From assembly GCA_022826825.1 (NCBI GenBank), contig JAJDUD010000024.1:62001-126000 (forward strand): a stretch of 64,000 bases of DNA. The letters run 5' to 3'. Origin of the DNA: Acidobacteriota bacterium. Lineage in GTDB: Bacteria; Acidobacteriota; Vicinamibacteria; Marinacidobacterales; Marinacidobacteraceae. The translations under genes were made by a program, and so were the position numbers. The notes under the pieces were generated by a model. It did no database searches. It was not told the DNA's origin and worked only from the letters and a program-made list of their open reading frames with translations. Below are positions 7,203 to 15,327 of this stretch, piece by piece (the first letter of the stretch is position 1; each line of letters begins with the position of its first letter).

Positions 7203-8585
7203 GTGAGTTCTGAATCCGCCATCGCCGGGACGATCCTCGAAACGGTCGGGGGCACTCCCCTGGTGGGGCTCCGGCGGATCGGCCAGGGCCTTCCCGGCCG
7301 GATCGCGGTCAAGATGGAGTCCTTCAACCCGGGCGGCTCCGTGAAGGACCGGATCGCCATCACGATCGTCGAGGACGCCGAGCGCCGGGGAGACCTGAAA
7401 CCCGGGGGGACGATCATCGAAGGGACCTCGGGAAACACCGGGATGGGTCTCGCGCTGGTCGCCGCGGTGAAGGGCTATCGGTCCATCTTCGTGATGCCCG
7501 ACAAGATGAGCGACGAGAAGATCCGGGCCCTCCGGGCGCTCGGCGCCGAGGTCGTGGTGACCCCGACCGCGGTGGAACCGGAGGATCCGCGCAGCTACTA
7601 CAGCGTGGCGAAGCGTCTCGTCGAGGAAACGGAGGGAGCGCTCTACGCGAACCAGTACCACAACCCGGTGAATCCGGAGACCCACTACCGCACCACCGGT
7701 CCCGAACTCTGGGAGCAGGTCGGACCCGAGATCCATACCCTCGTGTGCGGGTTGGGGACCGGGGGCACCATCACCGGGACCGGGCGCTATCTCAAGGAGC
7801 GGAATCCGGAGATTCGGGTCGTCGGCGCCGATCCGGTGGGCTCGCTCTACGACGAGTACTTCCGGACCGGCAGGATCGGCGAGGCGCGCAGCTACAAGGT
7901 GGAAGGGATCGGGGAGGACTTCATCCCGTCCACGATCGATTTCGCCGTGGTGGACGAGGTGATCCAGGTGGGCGACCGGGACTCCTTCCTGATGACCCGG
8001 CGGCTCGCCCGCGAAGAGGGCCTTTTCGTGGGTGGCTCTACGGGTACGGCAATGGTCGCGGCGGTGGAAGCGGCCTCCCGCGTCCCTCGGGGCGCGCTGG
8101 TCGTGGTGCTCGCGCCCGATTCGGGCGCGCGCTACCTGTCCAAGATCTTCAGCGACGACTGGATGCGGCAGAACGGCTTCCTCGAGTCGCCGCGCGAAGG
8201 CGAGACGGTTGGCGACGTGCTGGCCGCGAAGGGCGGCCAGGAGATCGTGAGCGTTCCCCGGACCGCGGGGGTCCGCGAGGCCGTGGCGCTGATGCGGAAG
8301 CACGACGTCTCCCAGCTCCCGGTCCGGGACGAGAACGGCTTCATCGGGGTGGTCACCGAGGCCTCGCTGCTGGAGGGCCATTTCTCCGGAGGGGTGGGGC
8401 GGAGCGATCCGATCAGCGCCTTCGTGAAGACCGACAGGATCGCTTCCCTGGAAGCGGCAAGCCCGCTCGAGGAGCTGGCCCAGATCTTCGCCGGAGGCCG
8501 GATCACCGTGGTGACCGACGGCGGGCAGGCCGTGGGGCTGCTCACCCCCATCGACCTGCTCGACTACCTGTCGCGGGAAGGCTGA
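7203..8585 (+). CDS. cbs: Cystathionine beta-synthase with C-terminal CBS pair
   Basis: The product (460 aa) is a fold-type II PLP enzyme followed by two CBS domains. ETVGGTPLVGL, NPGGSVKDR (Lys that binds PLP), EGTSGNTGMGLA and GLGTGGTITGTGRYL are the core motifs. EDFIPSTIDFAVVDEV and SGARYLSKIFSDDWM favour cystathionine beta-synthase over O-acetylserine sulfhydrylase. CBS domains occupy about 335-458 (HDVSQLPVRDENGFIGVVTE and a second copy). The reaction joins serine and homocysteine to cystathionine in reverse transsulfuration. Start: GTG 7203 with AAGGAG just upstream. The cystathionine gamma-synthase/lyase-like gene at 24.1-25.3 kb would be its pathway partner. Confidence 0.93.
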   Translation: MSSESAIAGTILETVGGTPLVGLRRIGQGLPGRIAVKMESFNPGGSVKDRIAITIVEDAERRGDLKPGGTIIEGTSGNTGMGLALVAAVKGYRSIFVMPDKMSDEKIRALRALGAEVVVTPTAVEPEDPRSYYSVAKRLVEETEGALYANQYHNPVNPETHYRTTGPELWEQVGPEIHTLVCGLGTGGTITGTGRYLKERNPEIRVVGADPVGSLYDEYFRTGRIGEARSYKVEGIGEDFIPSTIDFAVVDEVIQVGDRDSFLMTRRLAREEGLFVGGSTGTAMVAAVEAASRVPRGALVVVLAPDSGARYLSKIFSDDWMRQNGFLESPREGETVGDVLAAKGGQEIVSVPRTAGVREAVALMRKHDVSQLPVRDENGFIGVVTEASLLEGHFSGGVGRSDPISAFVKTDRIASLEAASPLEELAQIFAGGRITVVTDGGQAVGLLTPIDLLDYLSREG

Positions 8586-8612
8586 CCGGCGGGCCGGTTC
8601 CCCGGCGGCTCG

Positions 8613-10220
8613 CTACATCCGCCGCCAGCGGGGACCCACGCCGCCTTCGCGCGGCGTCCAGCGGGGGCCGAGGACGTCGGCGGCGCGGCAGTCCACGCAG
8701 TTGGAAGGGTTGACCGTCAGCCCGTCACCCCGGGACTCGTACACGCCGGCCGGGCAGATCCGTTCCCATAGGGCGGCGGTGTCGGGCGGGACCCCGTCGG
8801 GAACCACCAGATGGGATGGAATGTCGTCGCGCGTGTTGTTGCCGGACCGGAAGACCCCGTCGAGCTTCGAGAAAGGCGGGGAAGGCACGGGTTCGGGCGC
8901 TTCCCGCGGCCGGGCGACGTCGTCCTCCACCGGCAGGGCGCCCGAGGGAAGCGCCCCGGCGGTCAGGGTGGCGAGGACGGAGGTGAGCGCTCCGCGAACA
9001 AAGCCGCGCTGGAACGCGGGCCGCATGTTCCGGTTGCGCCGCAGGTCGGCGAGGATCTCGCTGTCCTCCAGCGAGGCGTCGTAGAGCGACAGCGGCACCC
9101 CCGCCCGCAGGTGCGCGACCGCCGCGTCGGCCGCGAGGATCCCGGAGAGCATCGCGTAGTGGATGCCCTTGAGCGACGGGACGTCCACGAAGCCTGCGGT
9201 GTCTCCGACGAGGAGCAGCCCGTCGCCCGACACCCGCTCGGGGAGCGAGCCGAGGCCGCCCTCCGGGATCAGCCGGGCTCCCCACTCGAGGCACTCGCCG
9301 CCCTCGAGGTGGGGCTGGATCCGGGGGTGGGCCTTCAGCAACTGGAGCGCCCGGTGGGCGTCGAGCGCTTCGGTCGGCGCGTCGAGCCCCACCACCATTC
9401 CTACCGCCGAGAGGCCTTCGCCCATCGGATACATGAAACCGCCGCCGAAAGCGGAACGCGGGAGCGGATATCCCATCGTGTGGACGACCCGGTCCGGCGG
9501 GTTCTCCGACTGCCAGAGTTCCTTCACTCCCAGCGCGAAGATCGGGGGACTCGGGGACGAGATGCCGAGACGGGCGCGCCAGGCCTGTCCGAGCGGACCG
9601 CGGGCGCCCTCGGCGAGGATCACGACCCGGGCCGCCACTTCGGTCGCCGGTTCGAATCCCGTTCCCGGCGAACCGTCCCGGCGCCGTCCCGCCGGGACGG
9701 TCTCGAGTCCCAGCACGCGGTTCTCCCGCATGAGCAGTGACCCGATCGCGAATCCCGGGAACACCTCGACCCCGAGCGTTTCGGCCTGTTCTCCCAGCCA
9801 CCGGGCCATTTCGGAAAGCGACGCCGTGAAGAAGCCGTGGTTCCGCATGGTGGGCGGGGTCGGCACCCGGACCCCCTGGCGCGCGGCGAGGAGATAGACG
9901 CTCTCGCGGGTGACCCGCGTCCGGAACGGAAACGCGTCGTCATCCATTTCCGGGAAGAGTTCACGGAACCCGACCGGGTTGACGACCGCCCCCGAAACGC
10001 AGTGGCCACCGAGTTCCGCGGCCTTTTCGAAGACGCAGATCGAGAACTCCTCGCCGGCTGTCTGGGCGGTCTGGGCCAGCCGGATCGCGGCCGCCAGGCC
10101 GGCGGGCCCACCCCCCACGACCGCCACGTCGAACGGCAGCGCTTCCGGGCCGGGCGCGCGGTCGGCGAGCAGGCGGTCCACCGGAAGCGGAGGCCGGGTC
10201 TCGCGGAGATGAATGCTCAT
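8613..10220 (-). CDS. Electron transfer flavoprotein-ubiquinone oxidoreductase with incomplete Fe-S motif
   Basis: The 535-aa protein has the FAD-binding VAVVGGGPAGLAAAIRLAQ at residue 32, GGHCVSGAVVNP, GLLLVGDTAGFVDVPSLKGIHYAM, and the C-terminal ferredoxin-like tail CPAGVYE...VNPSNCVDC..GGVGPRW. This is the ETF-QO/FixC-type quinone reductase that passes electrons from ETF (and hence acyl-CoA dehydrogenases) to the quinone pool. In the family the [4Fe-4S] cluster has four Cys, with NCVHCKTCD as the usual string. Here it reads NCVDCRAAD, so the fourth Cys is Ala; the DNA clearly reads GCC. Whether a cluster still forms is open. It is convergent with cbs, with 27 nt between the stop codons. 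Confidence 0.93.
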   Translation of the reverse strand: MSIHLRETRPPLPVDRLLADRAPGPEALPFDVAVVGGGPAGLAAAIRLAQTAQTAGEEFSICVFEKAAELGGHCVSGAVVNPVGFRELFPEMDDDAFPFRTRVTRESVYLLAARQGVRVPTPPTMRNHGFFTASLSEMARWLGEQAETLGVEVFPGFAIGSLLMRENRVLGLETVPAGRRRDGSPGTGFEPATEVAARVVILAEGARGPLGQAWRARLGISSPSPPIFALGVKELWQSENPPDRVVHTMGYPLPRSAFGGGFMYPMGEGLSAVGMVVGLDAPTEALDAHRALQLLKAHPRIQPHLEGGECLEWGARLIPEGGLGSLPERVSGDGLLLVGDTAGFVDVPSLKGIHYAMLSGILAADAAVAHLRAGVPLSLYDASLEDSEILADLRRNRNMRPAFQRGFVRGALTSVLATLTAGALPSGALPVEDDVARPREAPEPVPSPPFSKLDGVFRSGNNTRDDIPSHLVVPDGVPPDTAALWERICPAGVYESRGDGLTVNPSNCVDCRAADVLGPRWTPREGGVGPRWRRM

Positions 10221-10310
10221 CGGGATGGATGGTCGCCGGTCGCGTGCTCAGCCCGGTGCCGCGAATGTTACGCTCGGTGCCCGGTCCAGCTTGTCTCGAT
10301 CCTGAAGTCC

Positions 10311-10550
10311 ATGCGGATCACCCTGAATCTTGATCCTGAGGTCCTGGCGAGGGTGCGGCTCCTCGCGAAACAGCGTTCCCAGACGATGGGCGCCGTTGCT
10401 TCCGAGCTGATCGTCCAGGGGGCGAAGCTGGTGGAAGCGCCCGGTGTGCGCAACGGCGTGCCGCTTCTGGTCGTGGACCCGCGCTCTGAACCCGAGCGGC
10501 CGCGGCCGGGTCTTGAGTTGGTCAATCGGTTGCGCGACGACGAGCCGTGA
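10311..10550 (+). CDS. VapB-like antitoxin, apparently orphan
   Basis: MRITLNLDPEVLARVRLLAKQRSQTMGAVASELIVQGAKL is a ribbon-helix-helix type N-terminus, and the C-terminal tail PRSEPERPRPGLELVNRLRDDEP is typical of short antitoxins that sit upstream of PIN-domain toxins. The stop overlaps a GTG in a GTGA arrangement, the usual toxin start in such operons. The frame that follows (VSRADLPAIVGSDE...) shows no PIN motif and runs into the convergent aconitase-family gene, so the toxin seems to be lost. The start ATG follows directly after a short gap from the ETF-QO start region; the two genes are divergent. Confidence 0.7.
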   Translation: MRITLNLDPEVLARVRLLAKQRSQTMGAVASELIVQGAKLVEAPGVRNGVPLLVVDPRSEPERPRPGLELVNRLRDDEP

Positions 10551-10649
10551 GCCGCGCGGACCTGCCAGCGATAGTGGGTTCGGACGAGCGGCGAACGCGG
10601 TGGGGCGAGAGCCGGCTGGGTGAGTTGGAGCCTGGGGAAGGAAGCTCGA

Positions 10650-12665
10650 TCATCCGCCGAACCGTTCCGGGTCCCAGCGGAGCCCCAACTCGGACGGCGG
10701 CGCGATGTACCCGAGCAGCGCGGAAGCGGCCACCACCGCCGGGCTCGCCAGGTATCCCTCGCCGCCGCGGCCCATCCGGTTCTCCCAGTTCCGGTTGAAG
10801 GACGTGATCGCCCGCATTCCCGGACGGAGGGCATCCTCGCCCTGGCCGAAACAGGGACCGCACCACGACGCGCGGATCTCGCCTCCCACCGAGCGAAGGA
10901 CGGAAGCGACGGGTTCTCCGCCGAGGCGTGGCTCGGCCTCTTCGATCGCCCTGCGGACTCCTCCCGAGCCGGGAAAGATGACGAACTTCTCCCGCGTCCG
11001 GTCGTGTCCGCGCTCGCGCGCCGCGCGCACGACCTGGGCGGCGGCAAGGAGGTCGTCGTAGCTCCCGTTCGTGCAGGATCCGATGTAGGCGCGGTCGAAC
11101 CCGAGGCGGCCTTCGGCCACCTCGGTTGCGGGGTGCGCGTTCCCGGGCGCCGACGGAAGCGCCACCAGCGGTTCCACGCCGGCGAGGTCGAAGACCTCCT
11201 CGGCGCTGAAACGCGCGGCGGCGCCGCTCGCGAGCGGCGGGTAGGGGAGTTCCCCGGTCCCGCGGTCCACATAGAACCCCGCCGTCACCTCGTCGAACGG
11301 GAAGATCCCGTTCCAGGCTTCCGCCTCCGCCATCATGTTGCAGATCGTGTTGCGCCAGGTGATCGGCAGGGCGCCGCGTTCATCGACGAACTCCACCGAG
11401 GCGCCCGCGGCGGCGCCGTTCCACCGCGCGATGAGCGCGAGGACGACGTCCTTGCCCGAGGACCAGGGAGGGACTTCGCCGGTGAGCACCACCCGGCGGG
11501 CCGGCGGCGGGGTCAGGAGGACGCTGCCGGTCGCCCAGCCGAAGCCGAGCGCGCTCGATCCAATGCCGACGCCGAGCGCCCCGTAGGCGCCGTAGGCGCG
11601 GCTGTGGCTGTCGGCTCCCGGGATCACGGCGCCGGGCAGCACGAGCCCCTGCTCGGGAAAGTAGAAGTGGAAGATGCCGTCCCCGGGGGTCGCGAACCAG
11701 GGGGCCCTGAGACCCTCGGCTTCGGCGAACCTCCGGCTGATTTCCGTTTGCCGGTCGTCCGCGGCGCGCCCGGTGAAGACGAAGTGATCGTTGGCGATCG
11801 CGGCCTGCCGGGGATGGATGGCGCCCCCGGTGATCTCCCGGAACGTGTGAATCGCGAAAGGCGCGGTGCCGTCCGAAGCGGGCAGCAGGTCCGCCGTGAC
11901 CAGGATGCTCTCTCCCACCGAGACGGCGGCCCGGCGGTCCACCCGGTGCGCCCAGAGGATCTGCTCGGTCACGGTGAGGCGGTCGCGCTCCTCCGGCCCG
12001 GGCCACTCGATCACCGGCTGGGCCTCGACGGAGGCGAGGAACTCGCGGCGGCCCGCCGCCAGGATGCCGCCGGACCGCCTCAATTCCGCTTCCCGCGCGG
12101 TGAGGGGCTTCGGGTCGTAGGAGCGCCCGAGGGAATCGTTCACCAGTTGCCGCGTCGCCGGATCGAAGGTGAACCGGTGCCCGTCCCGGGCGTCCTCGGC
12201 CGCGGCGGGGCATTCGAGCACCTCGAGCCCGAGGTTGAGGGCGTTCCGGCGGAAGATGTCCCCGACGCCGGCTCCGAGCACGAGCACGAGCGTCGTCCCC
12301 GCGTCCCGGGCGATTCCGAGCAGCCCGGCCGGGCTCATTTCCCGCGAGGAGCCGATTCCGAACCGCTCGCCGGCGATCACGAAGTTCTGCCCGGCCTGCA
12401 CGCGGGCCGAGAAATCCGGCATCAGGTGGCGGAAGGCTCCCGCCTTCCACCGTGCGTCGAGCGCGTCCAGACTCTCGGAAACGCAGTCGGCGGAAGGGGT
12501 GATCTGGTCGGTGTCGATGGCGTCGCGCTTGTGGCCCGGACGCTTCGGGTCCCAGAAAATGAGCGCCTGTCCGGTCACCGAAGCCGCGGAACGCGCGGCC
12601 CCGTCGTCCGTCGGAGCGGACGGCAGGGGAACGCCGGGCTTTCTCCGTCCGGGCTGGATGCGCAC
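10650..12665 (-). CDS. Aconitase/isopropylmalate isomerase-family hydratase, swivel domain first
   Basis: A single 671-aa chain carries a LeuD/aconitase swivel domain first (about 30-200; DAIDTDQITPSADC and GERFGIGSSREMSP) and then the catalytic Fe-S large domain (about 220-670; PGADSHSRAYGAYGALGVGIGSS, YIGSCTNGSYDDL, SWCGPCFGQG). The three cluster Cys (SCTNG and CGPC) are present. The order resembles AcnB without its HEAT domain, or a LeuD-LeuC fusion. Substrate could be citrate/isocitrate or another 2-hydroxy acid; motifs do not decide. The GTG start at 12665 has no clear ribosome site, and GTG at residue 30 is an alternative. It is divergent from the DUF4105 gene with 57 nt between. Confidence 0.85.
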   Translation of the reverse strand: MRIQPGRRKPGVPLPSAPTDDGAARSAASVTGQALIFWDPKRPGHKRDAIDTDQITPSADCVSESLDALDARWKAGAFRHLMPDFSARVQAGQNFVIAGERFGIGSSREMSPAGLLGIARDAGTTLVLVLGAGVGDIFRRNALNLGLEVLECPAAAEDARDGHRFTFDPATRQLVNDSLGRSYDPKPLTAREAELRRSGGILAAGRREFLASVEAQPVIEWPGPEERDRLTVTEQILWAHRVDRRAAVSVGESILVTADLLPASDGTAPFAIHTFREITGGAIHPRQAAIANDHFVFTGRAADDRQTEISRRFAEAEGLRAPWFATPGDGIFHFYFPEQGLVLPGAVIPGADSHSRAYGAYGALGVGIGSSALGFGWATGSVLLTPPPARRVVLTGEVPPWSSGKDVVLALIARWNGAAAGASVEFVDERGALPITWRNTICNMMAEAEAWNGIFPFDEVTAGFYVDRGTGELPYPPLASGAAARFSAEEVFDLAGVEPLVALPSAPGNAHPATEVAEGRLGFDRAYIGSCTNGSYDDLLAAAQVVRAARERGHDRTREKFVIFPGSGGVRRAIEEAEPRLGGEPVASVLRSVGGEIRASWCGPCFGQGEDALRPGMRAITSFNRNWENRMGRGGEGYLASPAVVAASALLGYIAPPSELGLRWDPERFGG

Positions 12666-12722
12666 GGTTTTGAGTATAGAGAGGGTTAACGGCTCGCGCG
12701 GTCACTAGAATTCCCCTTCGTC

Positions 12723-13892
12723 TTGGCCCGTTTCTCTCTGCTGTTGCTGGCCGGGCTCGCCACTCTGCTACCGGGCGCGGTGGCCCACGGCCAGGATTCG
12801 GAGACTTCGCCCGAGACTCCGGACGACCCACCCATCTTCCTGTTGACGATGGGCCCCGACCAGTCGGTGATCTTCCGCAAGTGGGGGCACGCCGCGCTGT
12901 GCGTCGGAGACCAGTGCCTGAACTACGGAGTCACGGATTTCTCGCGTACGGCGGGACTTGTACAGGAGGTTCTCCAGGGCGAAGCCGTCTTCTGGATGGC
13001 GGTCTCGGGGTACGAAGACATGGTGCGGGTCTACTCCCGGGACGACCGGAGCGTGTTCCGGCAGGACCTCGACCTCTCGCCGGAGGCTCGCGATGCGCTT
13101 CTCGGCCGGATTGCGCAGGACCTGGTGCCCGGCCAGAGCGAGTACATCTACAACCACTTCGACGACAACTGCACGAGCCGCATTCGCGACTACCTCGATG
13201 AAGCGGCATCCGGAAAGCTACGTGAGCCGTTCTCGCTGCCGCTGCCCTTCGAGACACCGGAGCGCGACCCGACGTTTCGGGGGCACATCCGCCGCGGGCT
13301 GTACGAGGATCCCTTCCTGCTCTGGCTTTCGGACGTCGGCGTGGGGTCGGTGGCCGACGAGCCCATTTCCGCGTTCGACGCCATGTTCCTGCCGGGCGCC
13401 CTCCGCTACGGCGTCGAACAGGCGTTCGACGCGCCTCCCCGGCGGCTGCACACCGGGAGCTACGGCGACCTCTTGCCGCCCGACCCGGGAAGCCGTCCGT
13501 ATCTCCCCTGGCTCTTCGGGATCGCGGCGCTCCTGACGGTGCTCATCGCGCTGCCACGGGCGCCCGCGCTCCGGCGCACCGGGGCCGCCGGCGCCGCGGT
13601 GCTGATGGCGCTCGTGGGTACGGTGGGGGCCGCGGTGCTGATCCTGAGCCCGCTTCCCGAGTTCCGGACGAGTCTCATCGCCCTTGCGGTGCCGCCCACC
13701 GACTTCCTCCTCACGACCCGCCACGTCCGCTGGTACGGCCCGGCCCGGCTCGTCTGGGGAGCGGGTTTCCTGCTGGCGATCCTCGCCGGGATCCTCCGCC
13801 AGCCGCTCGGCTGGACCGTGCTGGCCGCCCTCCTCCCGGTGGCGGCGATCGTCTGGCGCCGCCGCCGATCCGCGGAGGTCCCGTGTCCGTGA
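12723..13892 (+). CDS. DUF4105 membrane protein with N-terminal signal
   Basis: A signal peptide (FSLLLLAGLATLLPGAVAHGQ) precedes a DUF4105 domain (about 35-215), recognised by FRKWGHAALCVGDQCLNYGV and YIYNHFDDNCTSRIRDYLDEA. The conserved His and Cys suggest a papain/NlpC-like fold. Four hydrophobic segments follow (about 260-385), so the enzyme domain faces the periplasm and is tethered to the inner membrane. As I recall, DUF4105 proteins in Bacteroidota have recently been linked to lipoprotein N-acylation; applying that here is inference. The TTG start has no good ribosome site and may be wrong by a few codons. The stop overlaps the next gene by 4-10 nt. Confidence 0.8.
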   Translation: MARFSLLLLAGLATLLPGAVAHGQDSETSPETPDDPPIFLLTMGPDQSVIFRKWGHAALCVGDQCLNYGVTDFSRTAGLVQEVLQGEAVFWMAVSGYEDMVRVYSRDDRSVFRQDLDLSPEARDALLGRIAQDLVPGQSEYIYNHFDDNCTSRIRDYLDEAASGKLREPFSLPLPFETPERDPTFRGHIRRGLYEDPFLLWLSDVGVGSVADEPISAFDAMFLPGALRYGVEQAFDAPPRRLHTGSYGDLLPPDPGSRPYLPWLFGIAALLTVLIALPRAPALRRTGAAGAAVLMALVGTVGAAVLILSPLPEFRTSLIALAVPPTDFLLTTRHVRWYGPARLVWGAGFLLAILAGILRQPLGWTVLAALLPVAAIVWRRRRSAEVPCP

Positions 13893-15229
13893 ACGCGGCG
13901 CCGGCCATCGAGGCGGCGCTTCGTCGCCGGGGCATGCCCCCCGCGTTTCGTCGCGGGTTCCTCGAGAGCGTTGCGGCGGCGGCCCGGGGGCCCTGCCACG
14001 TTCCGGAAACGACCCTCGGCCCCGTGACCGATCTGCCGGTGTTCCCCGGGTCTGCCGAAGCCGCTTCGGAGGACGAGCGGGCGCGCACCGTAGCGATCAC
14101 CCTGAACGGCGGACTCGGGACCACCATGGGGATGCGGGCCCCCAAGGCCCTTCTCTACGCCACGGAGGGCATGACCTTTCTCGACATTGCCCTGAAGCAG
14201 GCAGAGACGGCGGGGGTGCGCCCGGTTCTCATGAACAGCTTCGCGACGGACGCGGCGATTCGGGAGGCCCTGGGAGACAAGGACGTTCGGACCTTCCTGC
14301 AGCACGAGGCGCCCAAGCTGCGCCGCGCCGACTTCACTCCGGTTCGTGTTCCCGACCGGCCGGAACTGGAATGGTGCCCGCCGGGACACGGCGATCTCTA
14401 CACCGCCCTGGGCACCAGCGGCGTGCTCGCCGACCTCCTCGCAGAGGGTTTCCGCTACGCCTTCGTCTCGAACGTGGACAACGTGGGAGGGTGTCCCGAC
14501 CCGGCGCTGCTGGCGTACTTCATCCGCTCGGGCGCCCCGTTCCTCATGGAAGCCGTCCGGCGCACCGCCGAGGACTGGAAGGGCGGCCACCTGGCGCGCC
14601 GCCGCGGCGACGGACGGCTGGTGCTCCGGGAGACGGCGCAGTGCGCCCCCGGAGACCAGGACGCCTTCCGGGACCACGAGCGGTACTGCTGGTTCAACGC
14701 CAACAACCTCTGGCTGCGGCTCCCGGCGCTCGAGGAGGCGTTGCATCGGGGAGGGGGCTTCCTCCCGCTTCCGACGATCGCGAACCCGAAGACGGCGGAT
14801 CCGCGCGATCCCGGATCCGAGCTGGTGTTCCACCTCGAGCAGGCTGCCGGAACCGCGCTCGAGGTCTTCGAAGGGGCGCAGGCTGTCGAGGTCCCGAGGC
14901 GGCGGTTCGCGCCCGTCAAGACCACCGAGAACCTGCTGGTCCTGCGCTCGGACATCTACGCGATCGACGAGAACGGCCTGGTCGAACCCGCCCGCGAGCC
15001 GCCGCCGGTCGCGCTCGACCGGGAGCGCTACCGATTCATCAGCGACCTCGAGGCCCGCTTCCCCCATGGGCCCCCGTCACTGCTCGCCTGCGACCGCTTT
15101 CAGGTCAGCGGCGACGTCCGGTTCGGGCGGGAGGTCGCCTGCGAGGGGGAGGTGACCGTTGTGGGCCGCCGGGACCGGCCCGCGCGGATTCCGGACGGCG
15201 CCCGTCTGCGGGGCGTGGTGCGCGTCTAG
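13883..15229 (+). CDS. UTP--glucose-1-phosphate uridylyltransferase, eukaryote-type UGP family
   Basis: The 448-aa product belongs to the UDPGP family. It has LNGGLGTTMGMRAPKALLYATEGMTFLDI (nucleotide-binding loop), MNSFATDAAIREAL, CPPGHGDLYTAL, SNVDNVGG and FNANNLWLRLPAL, followed by the VEVPRRRFAPVKTTENLLVLRSD region. The predicted reaction makes UDP-glucose from UTP and glucose-1-phosphate, feeding polysaccharide or glycolipid synthesis. It is unrelated to bacterial GalU. Two GTG starts are possible: 13883, or 13889, which would give a GTGA overlap with the DUF4105 stop and better spacing from GGAGG. Nucleotide preference is inferred from family membership. Confidence 0.88.
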   Translation: MSVNAAPAIEAALRRRGMPPAFRRGFLESVAAAARGPCHVPETTLGPVTDLPVFPGSAEAASEDERARTVAITLNGGLGTTMGMRAPKALLYATEGMTFLDIALKQAETAGVRPVLMNSFATDAAIREALGDKDVRTFLQHEAPKLRRADFTPVRVPDRPELEWCPPGHGDLYTALGTSGVLADLLAEGFRYAFVSNVDNVGGCPDPALLAYFIRSGAPFLMEAVRRTAEDWKGGHLARRRGDGRLVLRETAQCAPGDQDAFRDHERYCWFNANNLWLRLPALEEALHRGGGFLPLPTIANPKTADPRDPGSELVFHLEQAAGTALEVFEGAQAVEVPRRRFAPVKTTENLLVLRSDIYAIDENGLVEPAREPPPVALDRERYRFISDLEARFPHGPPSLLACDRFQVSGDVRFGREVACEGEVTVVGRRDRPARIPDGARLRGVVRV

Positions 15230-15327
15230 GGCAACGCGGCCCAACCTTCAAGCCCGTTCGACGCACCGCTCTGTTCCCCGGAGCATCCGGCCGCGTTGGA
15301 CATCAGGGCAACTGCTGCAGGGAACGT

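Noticed and set aside
5250-8381. 1043-aa minus-strand ORF
   Set aside because: It is the antisense shadow of the amidohydrolase and cbs genes in GC-rich DNA; its His/Arg/Gly-rich composition is typical of shadows.
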